NCBI GenBank assembly: GCA_023415055.1
Contig: JAEZLZ010000043.1
Location: 1 to 47,657, forward strand
Origin: Bacillota bacterium
GTDB taxonomy: Bacteria; Bacillota; Clostridia; Lachnospirales; Lachnospiraceae
Length of the DNA: 47,657 nucleotides
Direction: 5' to 3'
In this document: piece after piece, positions 1 through 9,797 of the stretch
How positions within the stretch are numbered: the stretch's first letter is position 1
Layout: each line of letters begins with the position of its first letter
The notes under the pieces: model-generated
What the model was told of the DNA's origin: nothing
Database searches by the model: none
What the model saw: only the letters and a program-made list of their open reading frames with translations
Position numbers and translations under genes: made by a program

Positions 1-2502
1 AATAAATTCACTGAAATTAGGCTGTTGTAGGTCAACGGAAGAAATATTAACGCTTATACTATCAAACTTATAGCCTTCCTCAAGCCATTTTGTAGCTTGT
101 TTGCAAGAGTTACGAAGTACCCATTGATCGATTTTGGTTATATGACCATACTCTTCGGCTATAGGGATAAATTCTAAAGGAGATATAAAGCCTAATTCTT
201 TACTGTTTAACCTCAGTAAAGCTTCAAATCCAAATATAACTTTGCTTTGTGTATCATATTGAGGCTGAAAGTATAATGCAAATTCCTCATTCTCAATTGC
301 TTTTCTCAGTATCCTTTCAACATGTGTTTTTCTCGTAAGTTTTAGATACGTATCTTGATTAAACAGTTCAAAACGATTTTTACCTAATTCTTTTGCTTTA
401 TACATTGCTGCATCTGCATTTTTCATAATGGTCTCTGTGTCTGTTCCATCTTTAGGGTATAAAGCTATTCCTATGCTTACCGTCATATAAATTTGCTTAC
501 CACCAATTTTCCAAGGTTGGTTAAACAACTTTAATGAGCGTTTCGCATATGATATTGCTTCTGCCTCATCAGCATTAGGATGAATCAAAATAAATTCATC
601 TCCGCCTAATCTACATATTATATCTTCTGCATTTTTCCAATTTTCAAATTTCTTTGCTAAATGAATAAGTAATTTATCACCATAATTATGTCCCATAGTG
701 TCATTGATATTTTTAAAATTATCTATATCTATAAATAACACAGCACCTTTTGAATTAGTATCATTTATTGATTTCAAAAGTTCGCTTAATTTATCAATAA
801 AGAAAATTCTATTAGGGAGATCAGTAAGGGAATCATAGTAAGCCATATATTTAATTTTTTCTTCTGAAAGCTTTCTGTAAGATATATCTGAAATAGAACC
901 TGCAATTTTTATGAACTTATTTTCAGCATTCTTTATAGCCATTCCTTTTGATAAAAGCCATACATATTCTCCGGTACTTTTATAAAATCTAAATTCGGAT
1001 TGGCACATTGTTGTCATATCATTAATATGATCTTTAAAGTCTTTCAAAACATTATCGATATCTTCTGGATGAACTTTAGCTTTAATAAAACTGGTTATAT
1101 CAATATCTTTATCAAGATGATACCCGCAGATATCATATAATTTGTCTGATGCAAAAAATTCTCCTGTATTTAGATTCCATTCCCATATAAATATATTAGC
1201 ACATTCTAAAGCTAATTTATATCTTTCCTCGCTTATTCTAAGTGCTTCTTCGCTATCTGATAACTCATTATATTTTACTCGCAAAGCATCTTCGGCTACT
1301 AGTAATTCCTTATTTACAGTAGCTAATTGGTCATAATTTGACCTTAATTGGCTAATCATCGCATTAAAAGATGTTCCTAATTCTGCAAATTCATCATTTG
1401 CAGTTATATTAGCTTTAACAGAGAAATCACCTTTTCCTGCTGAATTCATTAAGGGTGTTAATTCTGAAATAGGTTTCGTTATTGTTTTTGTAACTATATA
1501 GCTAAGACCGATAGCAAATAATAATGAGAGGATAGTAATTTCACTTATTAAATCCCTCATTCTATCAGTCTTATTCGTAAGCTCTGTCTTTTCAACTACA
1601 GAGGCCATCTTCCAGTCAGTATAAGGAGAAGTATATACATTTATTAAAACCTTTTTACCGTTCAAGTTTGTTTCAAAATATCCATTATCCTCACTGATTA
1701 ATTTGTCATGATTTATATGTATACTATTATAGCTTTTATCGTCTTCTTGCTCATCTAAAAATAACTCCGAAATATTCCTGAAATTAAAACTAGAATCGGG
1801 ATAAGCTAAAATAGTACCGTCTTTTGTATATAAGAATATATATCCGCTGTCTCCAACTCTAATGTTTTTTATCTCCTCTGATAATATATCTAAACCTACA
1901 TCTATACCCACTGCGCCGACAATCTGTTCGGAATCATTCCTTACGGCTCTGGATACAGTAATAAGTACCTTACTAGTATCAACTGCAGAAGCATATGGTG
2001 CTGTAACCATAGATTGATTTGGATTATTTAAAGCCAGAGAATACCATGGTCTCAGCCTGGGATCAAATGTGCTTGACTTTATTCCGTCCGGCCATCTGGT
2101 ATATCCTCCCCATTTCGTTCCAAGGTATACGTAGGTTACATGTTCATGAGTTGTTCCATAGCTTTCTAAATAACTATAAATAGTGCTTTCTATACCTGGA
2201 ATTTTCTTTGAATATTTTCCATACAATTCTATGTTCGGTATTTTAGATAGAGGTAATATGGACTGATCAGCCTTTTTTATGTCAGAAAAAGTGGCAATAT
2301 AACCAATATCTTCCTTTAGCTGCTTGATCTCATTAGAAATGAGAGTGTCAATCTGCACCATTTGATTTTTTGTATTTGAATATAAATCCTTATTTAATGA
2401 ATTATACATATAGTTATAAGTAATTGTGGATATTGCAATGGATGTGACTAAGATAATTGCTACAAAATAAATAAATACTTTTAACCGAAAGGTAAGCTTC
2501 AT
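1..2502 (-). CDS. Membrane dCache-HAMP-PAS-GGDEF-EAL cyclic-di-GMP protein (3' end outside window)
   Basis: The frame is open from an ATG at 2502, behind a GAGGAGT ribosome binding site, to the window edge: 834 codons seen, C-terminus missing. In order: membrane helix (about 8-28), extracytoplasmic Cache-type sensor (about 30-310), second helix (about 315-337), HAMP, PAS (about 430-535), GGDEF domain with an intact GGDEF signature at residues 633-637, and the start of an EAL domain with E760-A761-L762. By family knowledge GGDEF domains make cyclic-di-GMP and EAL domains degrade it. The GGDEF signature is complete, so cyclase activity is plausible; the EAL catalytic residues lie mostly beyond the edge, so phosphodiesterase activity cannot be judged. 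Ligand unknown. It is separated from the SGNH gene by a decayed chemoreceptor. Confidence 0.93.
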   Translation of the reverse strand, partial: MKLTFRLKVFIYFVAIILVTSIAISTITYNYMYNSLNKDLYSNTKNQMVQIDTLISNEIKQLKEDIGYIATFSDIKKADQSILPLSKIPNIELYGKYSKKIPGIESTIYSYLESYGTTHEHVTYVYLGTKWGGYTRWPDGIKSSTFDPRLRPWYSLALNNPNQSMVTAPYASAVDTSKVLITVSRAVRNDSEQIVGAVGIDVGLDILSEEIKNIRVGDSGYIFLYTKDGTILAYPDSSFNFRNISELFLDEQEDDKSYNSIHINHDKLISEDNGYFETNLNGKKVLINVYTSPYTDWKMASVVEKTELTNKTDRMRDLISEITILSLLFAIGLSYIVTKTITKPISELTPLMNSAGKGDFSVKANITANDEFAELGTSFNAMISQLRSNYDQLATVNKELLVAEDALRVKYNELSDSEEALRISEERYKLALECANIFIWEWNLNTGEFFASDKLYDICGYHLDKDIDITSFIKAKVHPEDIDNVLKDFKDHINDMTTMCQSEFRFYKSTGEYVWLLSKGMAIKNAENKFIKIAGSISDISYRKLSEEKIKYMAYYDSLTDLPNRIFFIDKLSELLKSINDTNSKGAVLFIDIDNFKNINDTMGHNYGDKLLIHLAKKFENWKNAEDIICRLGGDEFILIHPNADEAEAISYAKRSLKLFNQPWKIGGKQIYMTVSIGIALYPKDGTDTETIMKNADAAMYKAKELGKNRFELFNQDTYLKLTRKTHVERILRKAIENEEFALYFQPQYDTQSKVIFGFEALLRLNSKELGFISPLEFIPIAEEYGHITKIDQWVLRNSCKQATKWLEEGYKFDSISVNISSVDLQQPNFSEFI

Positions 2503-2682
2503 ATCTAAACTCCTCAATGCTTTATTTTTCGTAGCATGTAATTTAATGTAGAATTAAATCATATGGTATCAAATTATGGTTATATAAATTATATTTTAGC
2601 TTCTATTCAACTTTATTTCAATATTTAATATATAATTTAACAATTAATTGTAAAAAAATTCTTATGCACACTTCTCCCGTAG

Positions 2683-2961
2683 AGATATGCCAAAGAAAAG
2701 ACAGATATGATAGAGGGATCAATCAGGAAAGCAGTAGGTGAACCAAAATTGCCATTGATACCGCAGTTGCACTAAATGAAATTGTAAATGGAGTAGAGAA
2801 GGTATCAAATCTAGTAAATGATATTGCGATTGCTTCCAATGAGCAGGCAATGGGTATTGCACAAGAATAAGAATACTAAGATCCTGGGTGCAGTCAGTCG
2901 TAAAGAAGCTTCATCAAATCCGAAGATTGTTCTGAGCGATAATGAGTTTGGAAAGTATTAA
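2683..2961 (+). pseudogene. Decayed C-terminal part of a methyl-accepting chemotaxis protein
   Basis: Three short stretches in different frames together read like the end of a chemoreceptor signalling domain. Frame a from 2683 reads YAKEKTDMIEGSIRKA. A shift near 2738-2742 leads to TKIAIDTAVALNEIV, continuing to ASNEQAMGIAQE and a stop at 2868. After a further shift and an apparent internal deletion comes the typical receptor tail SSNPKIVLSDNEFGKY with a stop at 2959. There is no start codon or upstream sensor domain. Inference: a remnant left after deletion of most of a receptor gene; not translated as a functional protein. Confidence 0.75.
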
Positions 2962-3008
2962 CAGATAGCTTCTTTGCTTACTCAAAGAAGCAATCAAAGT
3001 CATAAGTA

Positions 3009-3048
3009 CGGGACTGCTTTAAACTAGTGAATAGTTTAAACAGTCCCG
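3009..3048. terminator. Inverted repeat between MCP remnant and SGNH gene
   Basis: The arms CGGGACTG/CAGTCCCG continue with TTTAAACT/AGTTTAAA, with one bulged base and a short loop. It sits downstream of the convergent SGNH hydrolase gene and after the MCP remnant. The T-run is poor on both sides, so terminator function is inferred from position and stem strength only. Confidence 0.5.
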
Positions 3049-3099
3049 CAGTTTTGGAAGTCTTTTATCCTTGCATCATAATCTGAAGCCTTAATAATT

Positions 3100-4197
3100 T
3101 TACTTGATTACTCCTACTAATCCCAGCCGGAAATTTGTACCCTTACATTTATCTGTATTCCCATGGATTACTTCAAGCTCAAAATGGTGCATACCATTTG
3201 TAAGATCATCTGCTACATTATAGATGCGGAACCAGTTTGCATCCGGACACCACCAATCTCTGGGACGGGATGCTTCAATCCATTCTCCGTTATCAAGTCG
3301 ATATCTGAATTCTGACGAGTAATTTCCGAAATCAAATCCAAGAGATAGACCTCTGCCTACAAAATCAAAGGACAACTTGGCGCCGACAGCAGAAGTATCC
3401 AGTATACGATCGATCCATTCCAAATTAGCCCATCTTCGGATTACCCAGGGTCCTTCTGTCTTTATGTTCTCGAGAGGTAGCAGTTCAGTGCTTTCCCAGT
3501 TTTGAAGATTCAAGGGTTTCGCCAGTCTGTCTCCGGATTGAATTTCCTCCATATTAGGCTCGGTAATTAACTCTTTCTCTAAGTATTTCACAACACTTTG
3601 TGCATAGCTTAGGCTGCCTCTATTCTCCGGATGCAGTCCATCTGGGAGCCATTCTTCCCATCGCATCCGGCCTTTCTTTACCTCCTCCAACGCATAAAGT
3701 GCCATCCAGACAGAGCCGATTCTGTAGTTCTCTCCAAGTGCCTCGAAATCGCTTATGGAGGCAGGAACATTACCATTTATCATATCGTTGTACATACTCT
3801 GCTGATAGGTATAAACGAGCACCAGATCACGGTCTTCTTTTGCCAGGAGTTTGCGAATCAATCCTTCTCTTGTTCTCATCCTCTTTTCAGAGGGTACATC
3901 GTTGTCATTAACAGCATATTCGATAAAGACAAGATCACAATTCCGGTTGATCAGATCCCGTTCTGCCCGAAAGACTGCCAGATCGCTTCCGGTGGCACCA
4001 ATAGCAGCATTTTCTACACAGACTCTGACATTTGGGAAAGTCTCGACAAACCAGCTGGTCACATGTTCGGGCCAACGGTTTGACTCCCTTGAATCAGTAA
4101 TGGAGCCTCCGATAAATCCAATGGTAATTGTTCCGCTTTTCAAGGCCTGCAATGTCCTTGGAAGACCGCTTCTGTGTTTGTAAATTTCTAATTCCAT
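3100..4197 (-). CDS. SGNH/GDSL-family hydrolase with C-terminal beta domain
   Basis: A 365-residue protein starting at an ATG 7-8 bases behind AGGAGG. The N-terminal half has SGNH hydrolase blocks: GGSIT with the likely nucleophile S32, a glycine in the AAIGATG segment, the block III asparagine in AVND (about 96-99), and the DGLH block with D186 and H189. The family uses a Ser-His-Asp arrangement to hydrolyse esters, often acetyl groups on carbohydrates. From about residue 230 onward a beta-rich segment suggests an accessory ligand-binding fold. No signal peptide is visible, so it is probably cytoplasmic. Single gene, no obvious operon partners; substrate unknown. Confidence 0.85.
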   Translation of the reverse strand: MELEIYKHRSGLPRTLQALKSGTITIGFIGGSITDSRESNRWPEHVTSWFVETFPNVRVCVENAAIGATGSDLAVFRAERDLINRNCDLVFIEYAVNDNDVPSEKRMRTREGLIRKLLAKEDRDLVLVYTYQQSMYNDMINGNVPASISDFEALGENYRIGSVWMALYALEEVKKGRMRWEEWLPDGLHPENRGSLSYAQSVVKYLEKELITEPNMEEIQSGDRLAKPLNLQNWESTELLPLENIKTEGPWVIRRWANLEWIDRILDTSAVGAKLSFDFVGRGLSLGFDFGNYSSEFRYRLDNGEWIEASRPRDWWCPDANWFRIYNVADDLTNGMHHFELEVIHGNTDKCKGTNFRLGLVGVIK

Positions 4198-4633
4198 TTC
4201 GATATCCTCCTGTTAGTAGTAATTTGTATTTATCATAATCCTGACGTAAATGTAACATCTACTGCTTGACTGATTTTGAATCATATTTTAGTATCAAGTA
4301 AAAAAATTAAGGCATCATTTTTTTGAACTCTTACATGAATCTCTTTACATTCCGTTGGGGTAAAGTAGTTAAGGTGGTTGTTAAATAACAATCATGTGCA
4401 TTGAGTTGCGGGACAGAGTTATATGCCTTCAGCACCTCAAATCATGACCAAAGCCACTATTCTAAAAGTGGGAAAATCAATATAATAATTACATAGACTA
4501 CCAAATGATATTATTAAGCCAAGACAAGTAAAAAAAGTGTTTACGAATTTAGCTGTGTGATTATCTATTAATTAGCTCTTGATCCCCTAGATACTTTATT
4601 ATAAATGGATTTACATCCAACAACCCCACATGA
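4198..4633. other. Intergenic region without a recognisable gene
   Basis: About 430 AT-rich bases between the SGNH hydrolase start and the terminator of the LuxR-type regulator. No convincing ORF, RNA gene or repeat was found. On the minus strand around 4290-4400 a roughly 35-codon open stretch reads NNHLNYFTPTECKEIH, faintly like the end of a transposase, but it is too short to call. Confidence 0.5.
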
Positions 4634-4678
4634 AAATACGTACCGATAAAGGCAAATTTATCTGGTACGTATTTTTTT
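4634..4678. terminator. Long hairpin downstream of the LuxR-type regulator
   Basis: The arms AAATACGTACC/GGTACGTATTT enclose a second stem GATAAA/TTTATC with loop GGCAAA and one bulged T. On the plus strand it ends in seven Ts; on the minus strand, where the regulator gene ends ten bases away, it ends in a shorter T-run. Probably a terminator, possibly bidirectional. Confidence 0.75.
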
Positions 4679-4687
4679 GTGGAGACA

Positions 4688-5350
4688 TCAGATCAAGTTG
4701 TTTTTTAAGGCGAAGACAGCAAGCTGCGTTCTGTCCTTACATTGAAGCTTAGATATGATTTCTGTTATAGTATTCTTAACGGTTCCCTCCGCAATAAAGA
4801 GTTCAGAGCCAATTTGCTTATTATCGTAACCATCTACGATCATCTTAATAATATCGATTTGTCTTTTTGTTAAATTGACTGGAATTCCATTTACTTCAAT
4901 ACAATTTTTTCTTACAGGAGAAAGATATTTATTTGCAGAGGATACAGTATGTAGAATGTCCTTTTGCATTACCCCCAAGCCTGCTGCCGTACTGAGTATG
5001 GATAAAATCAGTTCCTCTTTACCAATATCCTTTGATAGATAACCGTCTGCTCCGTTCTGGATCGCTTCATATGCAACAGCATCATCATCATAAGAGGTCA
5101 GTATTAATATGTTAACTTGCGGAAACTTTGATTTTATTAATCTTGTCGCCTCTATTCCATCGCATTCCGGCATAGAAACGTCCATTAATATTATATCGGG
5201 TAGTTGCTGGCAGCAGTATTCATACGCTTGCTTTCCGTTTGAAACAGTAGCGATCACTTCGATTTCATTATTACTTTCTTCAATCATCAGTTTTAAACTT
5301 TGCCTGATAATCTTTTGATCATCCGCAATTATTAATTTAATATTTATCAC
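4688..5350 (-). CDS. NarL/FixJ-type (LuxR HTH) response regulator
   Basis: 220 residues. The N-terminal receiver domain has the acidic pair D10-D11, phosphoacceptor D57 in LMDVSMP, a conserved Thr/Ser in LTS and Lys in LSKD. The C-terminal LuxR-type helix-turn-helix (about 155-215) includes LTKRQIDII and AEGTVKNTI. The start is GTG, preceded by AAGG; no better in-frame ATG is present. Members are phosphorylated by a kinase and bind DNA as dimers. The nearest kinase is the divergent hybrid kinase at 5643, which has its own receiver and Hpt domains. A phosphorelay from that Hpt to D57 is plausible but is inference from adjacency. Confidence 0.9.
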   Translation of the reverse strand: MINIKLIIADDQKIIRQSLKLMIEESNNEIEVIATVSNGKQAYEYCCQQLPDIILMDVSMPECDGIEATRLIKSKFPQVNILILTSYDDDAVAYEAIQNGADGYLSKDIGKEELILSILSTAAGLGVMQKDILHTVSSANKYLSPVRKNCIEVNGIPVNLTKRQIDIIKMIVDGYDNKQIGSELFIAEGTVKNTITEIISKLQCKDRTQLAVFALKNNLI

Positions 5351-5388
5351 CCGACCTTACTTCATTTATTTGTTTGTTATTTACAAAT

Positions 5389-5417
5389 ATTATAATACCT
5401 ACACTATAATTATTCAA
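5389..5417 (-). promoter_or_regulatory. Sigma-A-like promoter for the LuxR-type regulator
   Basis: Reading the minus strand: -35 TTGAAT, 17-bp spacer, -10 TATAAT, about 40 bases upstream of the GTG start. Good match to the vegetative consensus. Confidence 0.65.
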
Positions 5418-5642
5418 TTAAATATATGAATCAGATCCTATTCGATTCATTTTTTAGGAAAAAATATGCAAATAGCATGATTATTGATGAAATTAGCACT
5501 TTCTTGACGGATACCTATGAGATATAATTAGAATAATAATACAAATATTATCTTATTATGTAAATAATACTTATAATATGATATATTGGAAACATAAGCT
5601 AAAAATGGGATATTACTGAATAAAGGGAAGCGGGTAGAGAAG

Positions 5643-8600
5643 ATGAGTCGATGGAGAAAACAGGAGAGAACATCAGAGAAAAGGCATTCGATACAATTGA
5701 TGATTATGATTTCATTTGTTCTTACTATATTAACAACGGTATGCATTATCGCTATTTTTATCTATGTCAGCTGGAGAAAATCGATAAGCGGTTATATCGA
5801 TGAGATGGAGAACAGAGTCAGTGGTGAGATTGCCAGAGAAATTGATCATGTGATACAAGTTCCGCTGGATATCAATAAAAGAACTAGCTTTTTAATTGAG
5901 CATGACATAATTGATATCAAGGATGAAAGTAAAAGAGAACCATTTTTCGCCAATATTGTTAAAACAAGTGATGAGGCTGTATATAGCATTAGCTACGGGA
6001 CGGAAAATGGAGAGTATGTTGGTGCTCGCCGGAACAATAATAATGAAATCGAAGTATATCAAAGCACTGCGGATACAAATGGACACTCCTATTATTATTC
6101 GGTAGGTGAGAATCTGACGAGAGAAGCATTTGTTAATGATGCCGGATCTTTTGATCCAAGAACTAGGGAGTGGTATATGACGGCAAAGGAAGTGGGATAT
6201 CCCGTATTTTCGCCTATGTACAAGCATTTTGTGAAAGAAGATCTTGTTCTTACGGCAGCTTATCCGATCCATAACAGTAAGGGACAGCTTGAGGGTGTCC
6301 TGGGGACACACATCACGTTGGCTGAACTGAATAGTTTTCTAAAGAAAATTACTAGTGCGAATTCGGGCTCGGCCTATATTATAGAGTACGATTCTGATAA
6401 CCTTGTTGCTAATTCTAATGATAAATCAAATTTTAACATACTGTCAGATGGAAGTATTAGCAGGGTTAGTGTCAATGAAGTGATTGACAGTACCTTAAGT
6501 AAAGTAATCACGGATTACAGACAAACCGGTAAGAATAAGCTGGTTACCAGACGGGGGCAAGAGAAAACCTGTGTGAATATTACCGAATACAAAAAGTCGG
6601 GTTTGAACTGGATCATTGTTACTACACTACCGGAAAATGTATTCATAGCGGATATAGACCGAAATAATAAATCAGTCGCCGTACTACTGGCTTTTTTTAT
6701 CGTGATATCAATTTTGCTTTCCATTCATATGATACAGAGAATACTTAGGCCTGTGAAGGATCTGATTATAGCAGCTGACCAATTTTCAAAAGGTGATCTG
6801 TCAAAGAGAGCGGCTTTTACAAAAAACGATGAAATCGGAAGACTGGGTAAAGCATTTAACCATATGGCGGATGAATTACATAAATATATCTATCATCTGG
6901 AACTATTGGTCCAGGATCGGACAGAGGAAATGGAACATATGCTACAAGAATTGAAAAAGCACAATGAAGAAAAGCAGCTCATCTTAGATTCCACGGCAGA
7001 GGGAATATTCGGTCTTGACCTCGAGGATAAATGTACCTTCATTAATATCAGTGGATTAAAAATGCTTGGCTATCAGAGTCACGATGAAATAATCGGACAA
7101 AGACTGCATTGGATAATACATTATAAGCATGATGATGGCAGCCATTATCCTATTGAGGACTGCAGCATTTACAGTGCAGTAAGCAATGGAGAATATTTTC
7201 ATAATGACAGGGAAATTTTCTGGAAGGCAGACGGAATATCGTTTCCTGTGGAATATTATGCGTATCCGCAATATCAGAATGAAAAGTTGATGGGAGCAGT
7301 CATCACCTTCATGGATATATCGGAGCGGCGGCACAATCAAAATGCCTTGATTGAAGCAAAAGAACAGGCAGAAGCCGCTAATATCGCCAAGAGTCAGTTC
7401 CTTGCTAACATGAGTCATGAAATCAGGACGCCGATGAACGGTATCTTGGGCTTTCTGCAGATACTGGAAAGTACTCAATTAAGTAACGAACAGATGGAAT
7501 TTATCCACATGATTAAAACTTCTGCGGATTCCCTATTGAATATTATTAATGATATTCTTGATATCTCTAAAATTGAGGCAGGAGCGATCATGCTTGAGCA
7601 GATTCCATTTTCTTTGCACTCCATGATAGAATCAGCAGTTAAGTTATATGATGCAAAGGCTTATGAAAAAGGTTTAGAGTTGAATATGTATATTAGCACA
7701 GCGGTCCCCCGTTTTGTAATCGGAGATCCGACTAAGCTGCGACAGGTGCTGGTTAATCTGATTAGTAATGCAGTAAAATTTACTAACCGTGGTGATATTT
7801 ATATCGAAGCAACCATGGACAGTGAGAATGAAAGAGATGCTACATTAATATTCCGAGTCAAGGATTCGGGCATTGGTATGGAAGCGGCCGATTTAGACAA
7901 GCTATTTCTACCCTTCAGCCAAATTGATGCTTCATCAACAAGAAAGTTTGGAGGAACCGGCTTAGGACTGGCTATTTGCAAAAAGATTATTGAACAAATG
8001 AATGGAGAAATCAGTGTTTCCAGTGAGAAAGATAAAGGCTCGGTATTTCAATTTACTGTGACATTGTTGAAAGCGAATGAAACAGAGGAAACAGCGGAAG
8101 GGCACTCTTCCTTACTGGAGGGGAAAAATATTATCATTGTAGATGAGAGTCCTATAAGTCGCCATATTATCAAGTTGTATTTAGAGGAGTTAGGGTGTAA
8201 AGTCACGCAAGCGGCTACATCGGAGGAGGCGTGCACCATGATTTCAGAGAACGGAGGGGCACATCCTTATCATGCCTTATTTATTGATTATAAACAGGAA
8301 AAGACAGCAATTAATTTAGGGACTGTCATTCAGTTATATCAGCCGGGTATAAAATGTGAATTGATACTGATTACATCAATATTTACAGCAAATGAGACGG
8401 ACCTGAGTGAGTCATATTCCGGTACTATAATGAAACCTTATATAAGGAATGAGGTTCTTAATTGCCTAACGACTTTATACGACGATGGAACTGCAGAAAA
8501 GGAATATGAAACAGTTAAGTCGGTTAACTTGCTGCAGAAGGAAGAATCAATGGCAGGACTGAAGATTTTATTAGCGGAGGACTATGATGTAAATCAAAAA

Positions 8601-9299
8601 TTCTTTATCCGACTTCTACAAATGCAGGAATTAAATTGTGACGTGGCTGTGAATGGTGCCGAGGCAGTGAAAGCTTGTTTGGAAAAAGACTACGATATCA
8701 TATTCATGGATTGCCAGATGCCTGTCATGGATGGATTCGAAGCGACCAGGAGAATACGGGAGCTGGAGGGAATAAATAAGCACACGAAGATCATTGCTAT
8801 GACTGCTTATGCCATGAAAGGAGATAAAGAAAAGTGTCTGGAGGCTGGAATGGATGATTATTTGAATAAGCCAATCAGTCTGGATCAGGTACTTGCTATA
8901 TTAAAAATGATAAGCAGGGAAAAGAGAAAACCGGAAATACGAAGTGACATTACCTTTTTTGATCAGACGGTACAGGCATTAATGAATGAATGCGGATTTG
9001 ACCGTGCTGTTTCTGAAGAATTTATGCTTGAGTTTCACAATGATGCATCGGATCTATTAGATAAAGTGAAACAGCTGATTGATGCAGACCTTATGAGTGA
9101 GGCAGAAATATATGTACATAGGCTAAAAGGAGGTGCAAGTAACCTCAGAGTTAAAAAAATTGCTGAATATGCCGCACTCATGGAGAAGGAATTAAAGAAA
9201 CAGACAGAGAAGGAATATATTGAAATATTAATGAATAAGATATGGGTGCTTTTAGAGGAACTAGATAAAAGAGAGGTCAGCGGAGCTGATATTGCGTAA
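5643..9299 (+). CDS. Hybrid sensor histidine kinase (dCache-HAMP-PAS-HisKA-HATPase-REC-REC-Hpt)
   Basis: 1218 residues, membrane protein. Helix 1 at about 20-44, extracytoplasmic double-Cache sensor (about 48-340), helix 2 (about 347-366), HAMP, coiled coil, PAS (about 445-565), HisKA with H592 in SHEIRTPMNG, ATPase domain with the N-box LVNLISNAVKFT and glycine-rich GGTGLGLAI. Two receivers follow. The first has D882 in FIDYK and a changed acidic pair (DE rather than DD). The second is canonical, with D1023 in FMDCQMPVMDG. The C-terminal Hpt domain has H1159 in HRLKGGA. This is a full phosphorelay in one chain (His-Asp-His), expected to pass phosphate to a separate regulator. The divergent LuxR-type regulator is the obvious candidate. 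Ligand unknown. Confidence 0.95.
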   Translation: MSRWRKQERTSEKRHSIQLMIMISFVLTILTTVCIIAIFIYVSWRKSISGYIDEMENRVSGEIAREIDHVIQVPLDINKRTSFLIEHDIIDIKDESKREPFFANIVKTSDEAVYSISYGTENGEYVGARRNNNNEIEVYQSTADTNGHSYYYSVGENLTREAFVNDAGSFDPRTREWYMTAKEVGYPVFSPMYKHFVKEDLVLTAAYPIHNSKGQLEGVLGTHITLAELNSFLKKITSANSGSAYIIEYDSDNLVANSNDKSNFNILSDGSISRVSVNEVIDSTLSKVITDYRQTGKNKLVTRRGQEKTCVNITEYKKSGLNWIIVTTLPENVFIADIDRNNKSVAVLLAFFIVISILLSIHMIQRILRPVKDLIIAADQFSKGDLSKRAAFTKNDEIGRLGKAFNHMADELHKYIYHLELLVQDRTEEMEHMLQELKKHNEEKQLILDSTAEGIFGLDLEDKCTFINISGLKMLGYQSHDEIIGQRLHWIIHYKHDDGSHYPIEDCSIYSAVSNGEYFHNDREIFWKADGISFPVEYYAYPQYQNEKLMGAVITFMDISERRHNQNALIEAKEQAEAANIAKSQFLANMSHEIRTPMNGILGFLQILESTQLSNEQMEFIHMIKTSADSLLNIINDILDISKIEAGAIMLEQIPFSLHSMIESAVKLYDAKAYEKGLELNMYISTAVPRFVIGDPTKLRQVLVNLISNAVKFTNRGDIYIEATMDSENERDATLIFRVKDSGIGMEAADLDKLFLPFSQIDASSTRKFGGTGLGLAICKKIIEQMNGEISVSSEKDKGSVFQFTVTLLKANETEETAEGHSSLLEGKNIIIVDESPISRHIIKLYLEELGCKVTQAATSEEACTMISENGGAHPYHALFIDYKQEKTAINLGTVIQLYQPGIKCELILITSIFTANETDLSESYSGTIMKPYIRNEVLNCLTTLYDDGTAEKEYETVKSVNLLQKEESMAGLKILLAEDYDVNQKFFIRLLQMQELNCDVAVNGAEAVKACLEKDYDIIFMDCQMPVMDGFEATRRIRELEGINKHTKIIAMTAYAMKGDKEKCLEAGMDDYLNKPISLDQVLAILKMISREKRKPEIRSDITFFDQTVQALMNECGFDRAVSEEFMLEFHNDASDLLDKVKQLIDADLMSEAEIYVHRLKGGASNLRVKKIAEYAALMEKELKKQTEKEYIEILMNKIWVLLEELDKREVSGADIA

Positions 9300-9765
9300 T
9301 ATATTGATCGTTGGTGATTATTGGAATGTCAGCATTACCGGAAATCCATAATAATTCACGAAGGCTTCATCCTAGATATCTGCTTAATCTGGATGACAAC
9401 ACCGATGCAGCCGTATTTGAAACAGCAGTAGGAGAACCAAAATGAATTTCTTGAAAAAATACTGAGCAAAGATTGTGTTCTGTTGATCAAAGATCCCATA
9501 TATGAACAATCTATGATTCAATTAGCAGCAAAACTCAAAAGTATTTGATTGGTCATTGGTAAAATCGAGATTTGCATGGTTTTATACAGGAAAAGCAAAC
9601 GGTATATCAATAAAGCTCGTATCCTCGGAGCCTTTTGACATACCGTTTATTATACATCAAGATATCATATGCAGTGATCAATGTAGCTTAGTACTCGGTT
9701 CTTTTCAACTCTGTGATCTAATCTATAGTATTGATAAATTACAATTTGTACCATGAAATTCCCGC
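9300..9765. other. Intergenic region with possible gene remnants and one hairpin
   Basis: No intact gene was recognised. A 39-codon plus-strand ORF (9328-9447) begins MSALPEIHNNSRRL. It is followed in another frame by a stretch reading KILSKDCVLLIKDPIYEQSM. Together they could be a frameshifted small gene, but the family was not identified. Near 9597-9648 there is a hairpin with perfect arms AAACGGTAT/ATACCGTTT, possibly the terminator of the preceding kinase. A 66-codon ORF over 9556-9756 crosses this hairpin, has no ribosome binding site and is probably spurious. Confidence 0.45.
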
Positions 9766-9794
9766 TTGACATCGGATCCTTTCCCTGCTATTAT
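9766..9794 (+). promoter_or_regulatory. Promoter of the marR-transporter operon
   Basis: A perfect TTGACA -35, 17-bp spacer and TATTAT -10, directly followed by the repeated operator and then the MarR gene. Confidence 0.75.
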
Positions 9795-9797
9795 AAT

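Noticed and set aside
3600..4183. Several plus-strand ORFs of 103-150 codons inside the SGNH hydrolase gene
   Set aside because: They are antisense shadows of a clearly conserved minus-strand gene.
4290..4400. Minus-strand stretch reading NNHLNYFTPTECKEIH, faintly transposase-like
   Set aside because: About 35 codons only, with no start, no other transposase parts and no inverted repeats nearby.
4645..4662. GATAAAGGCAAA resembling the GGCAAA segment of a type I cyclic-di-GMP riboswitch
   Set aside because: It is the loop of a terminator-like hairpin; the second conserved segment and the P1-P3 architecture are absent.
9556..9756. 66-codon plus-strand ORF
   Set aside because: No ribosome binding site, it crosses a hairpin, and no family-like sequence is visible.
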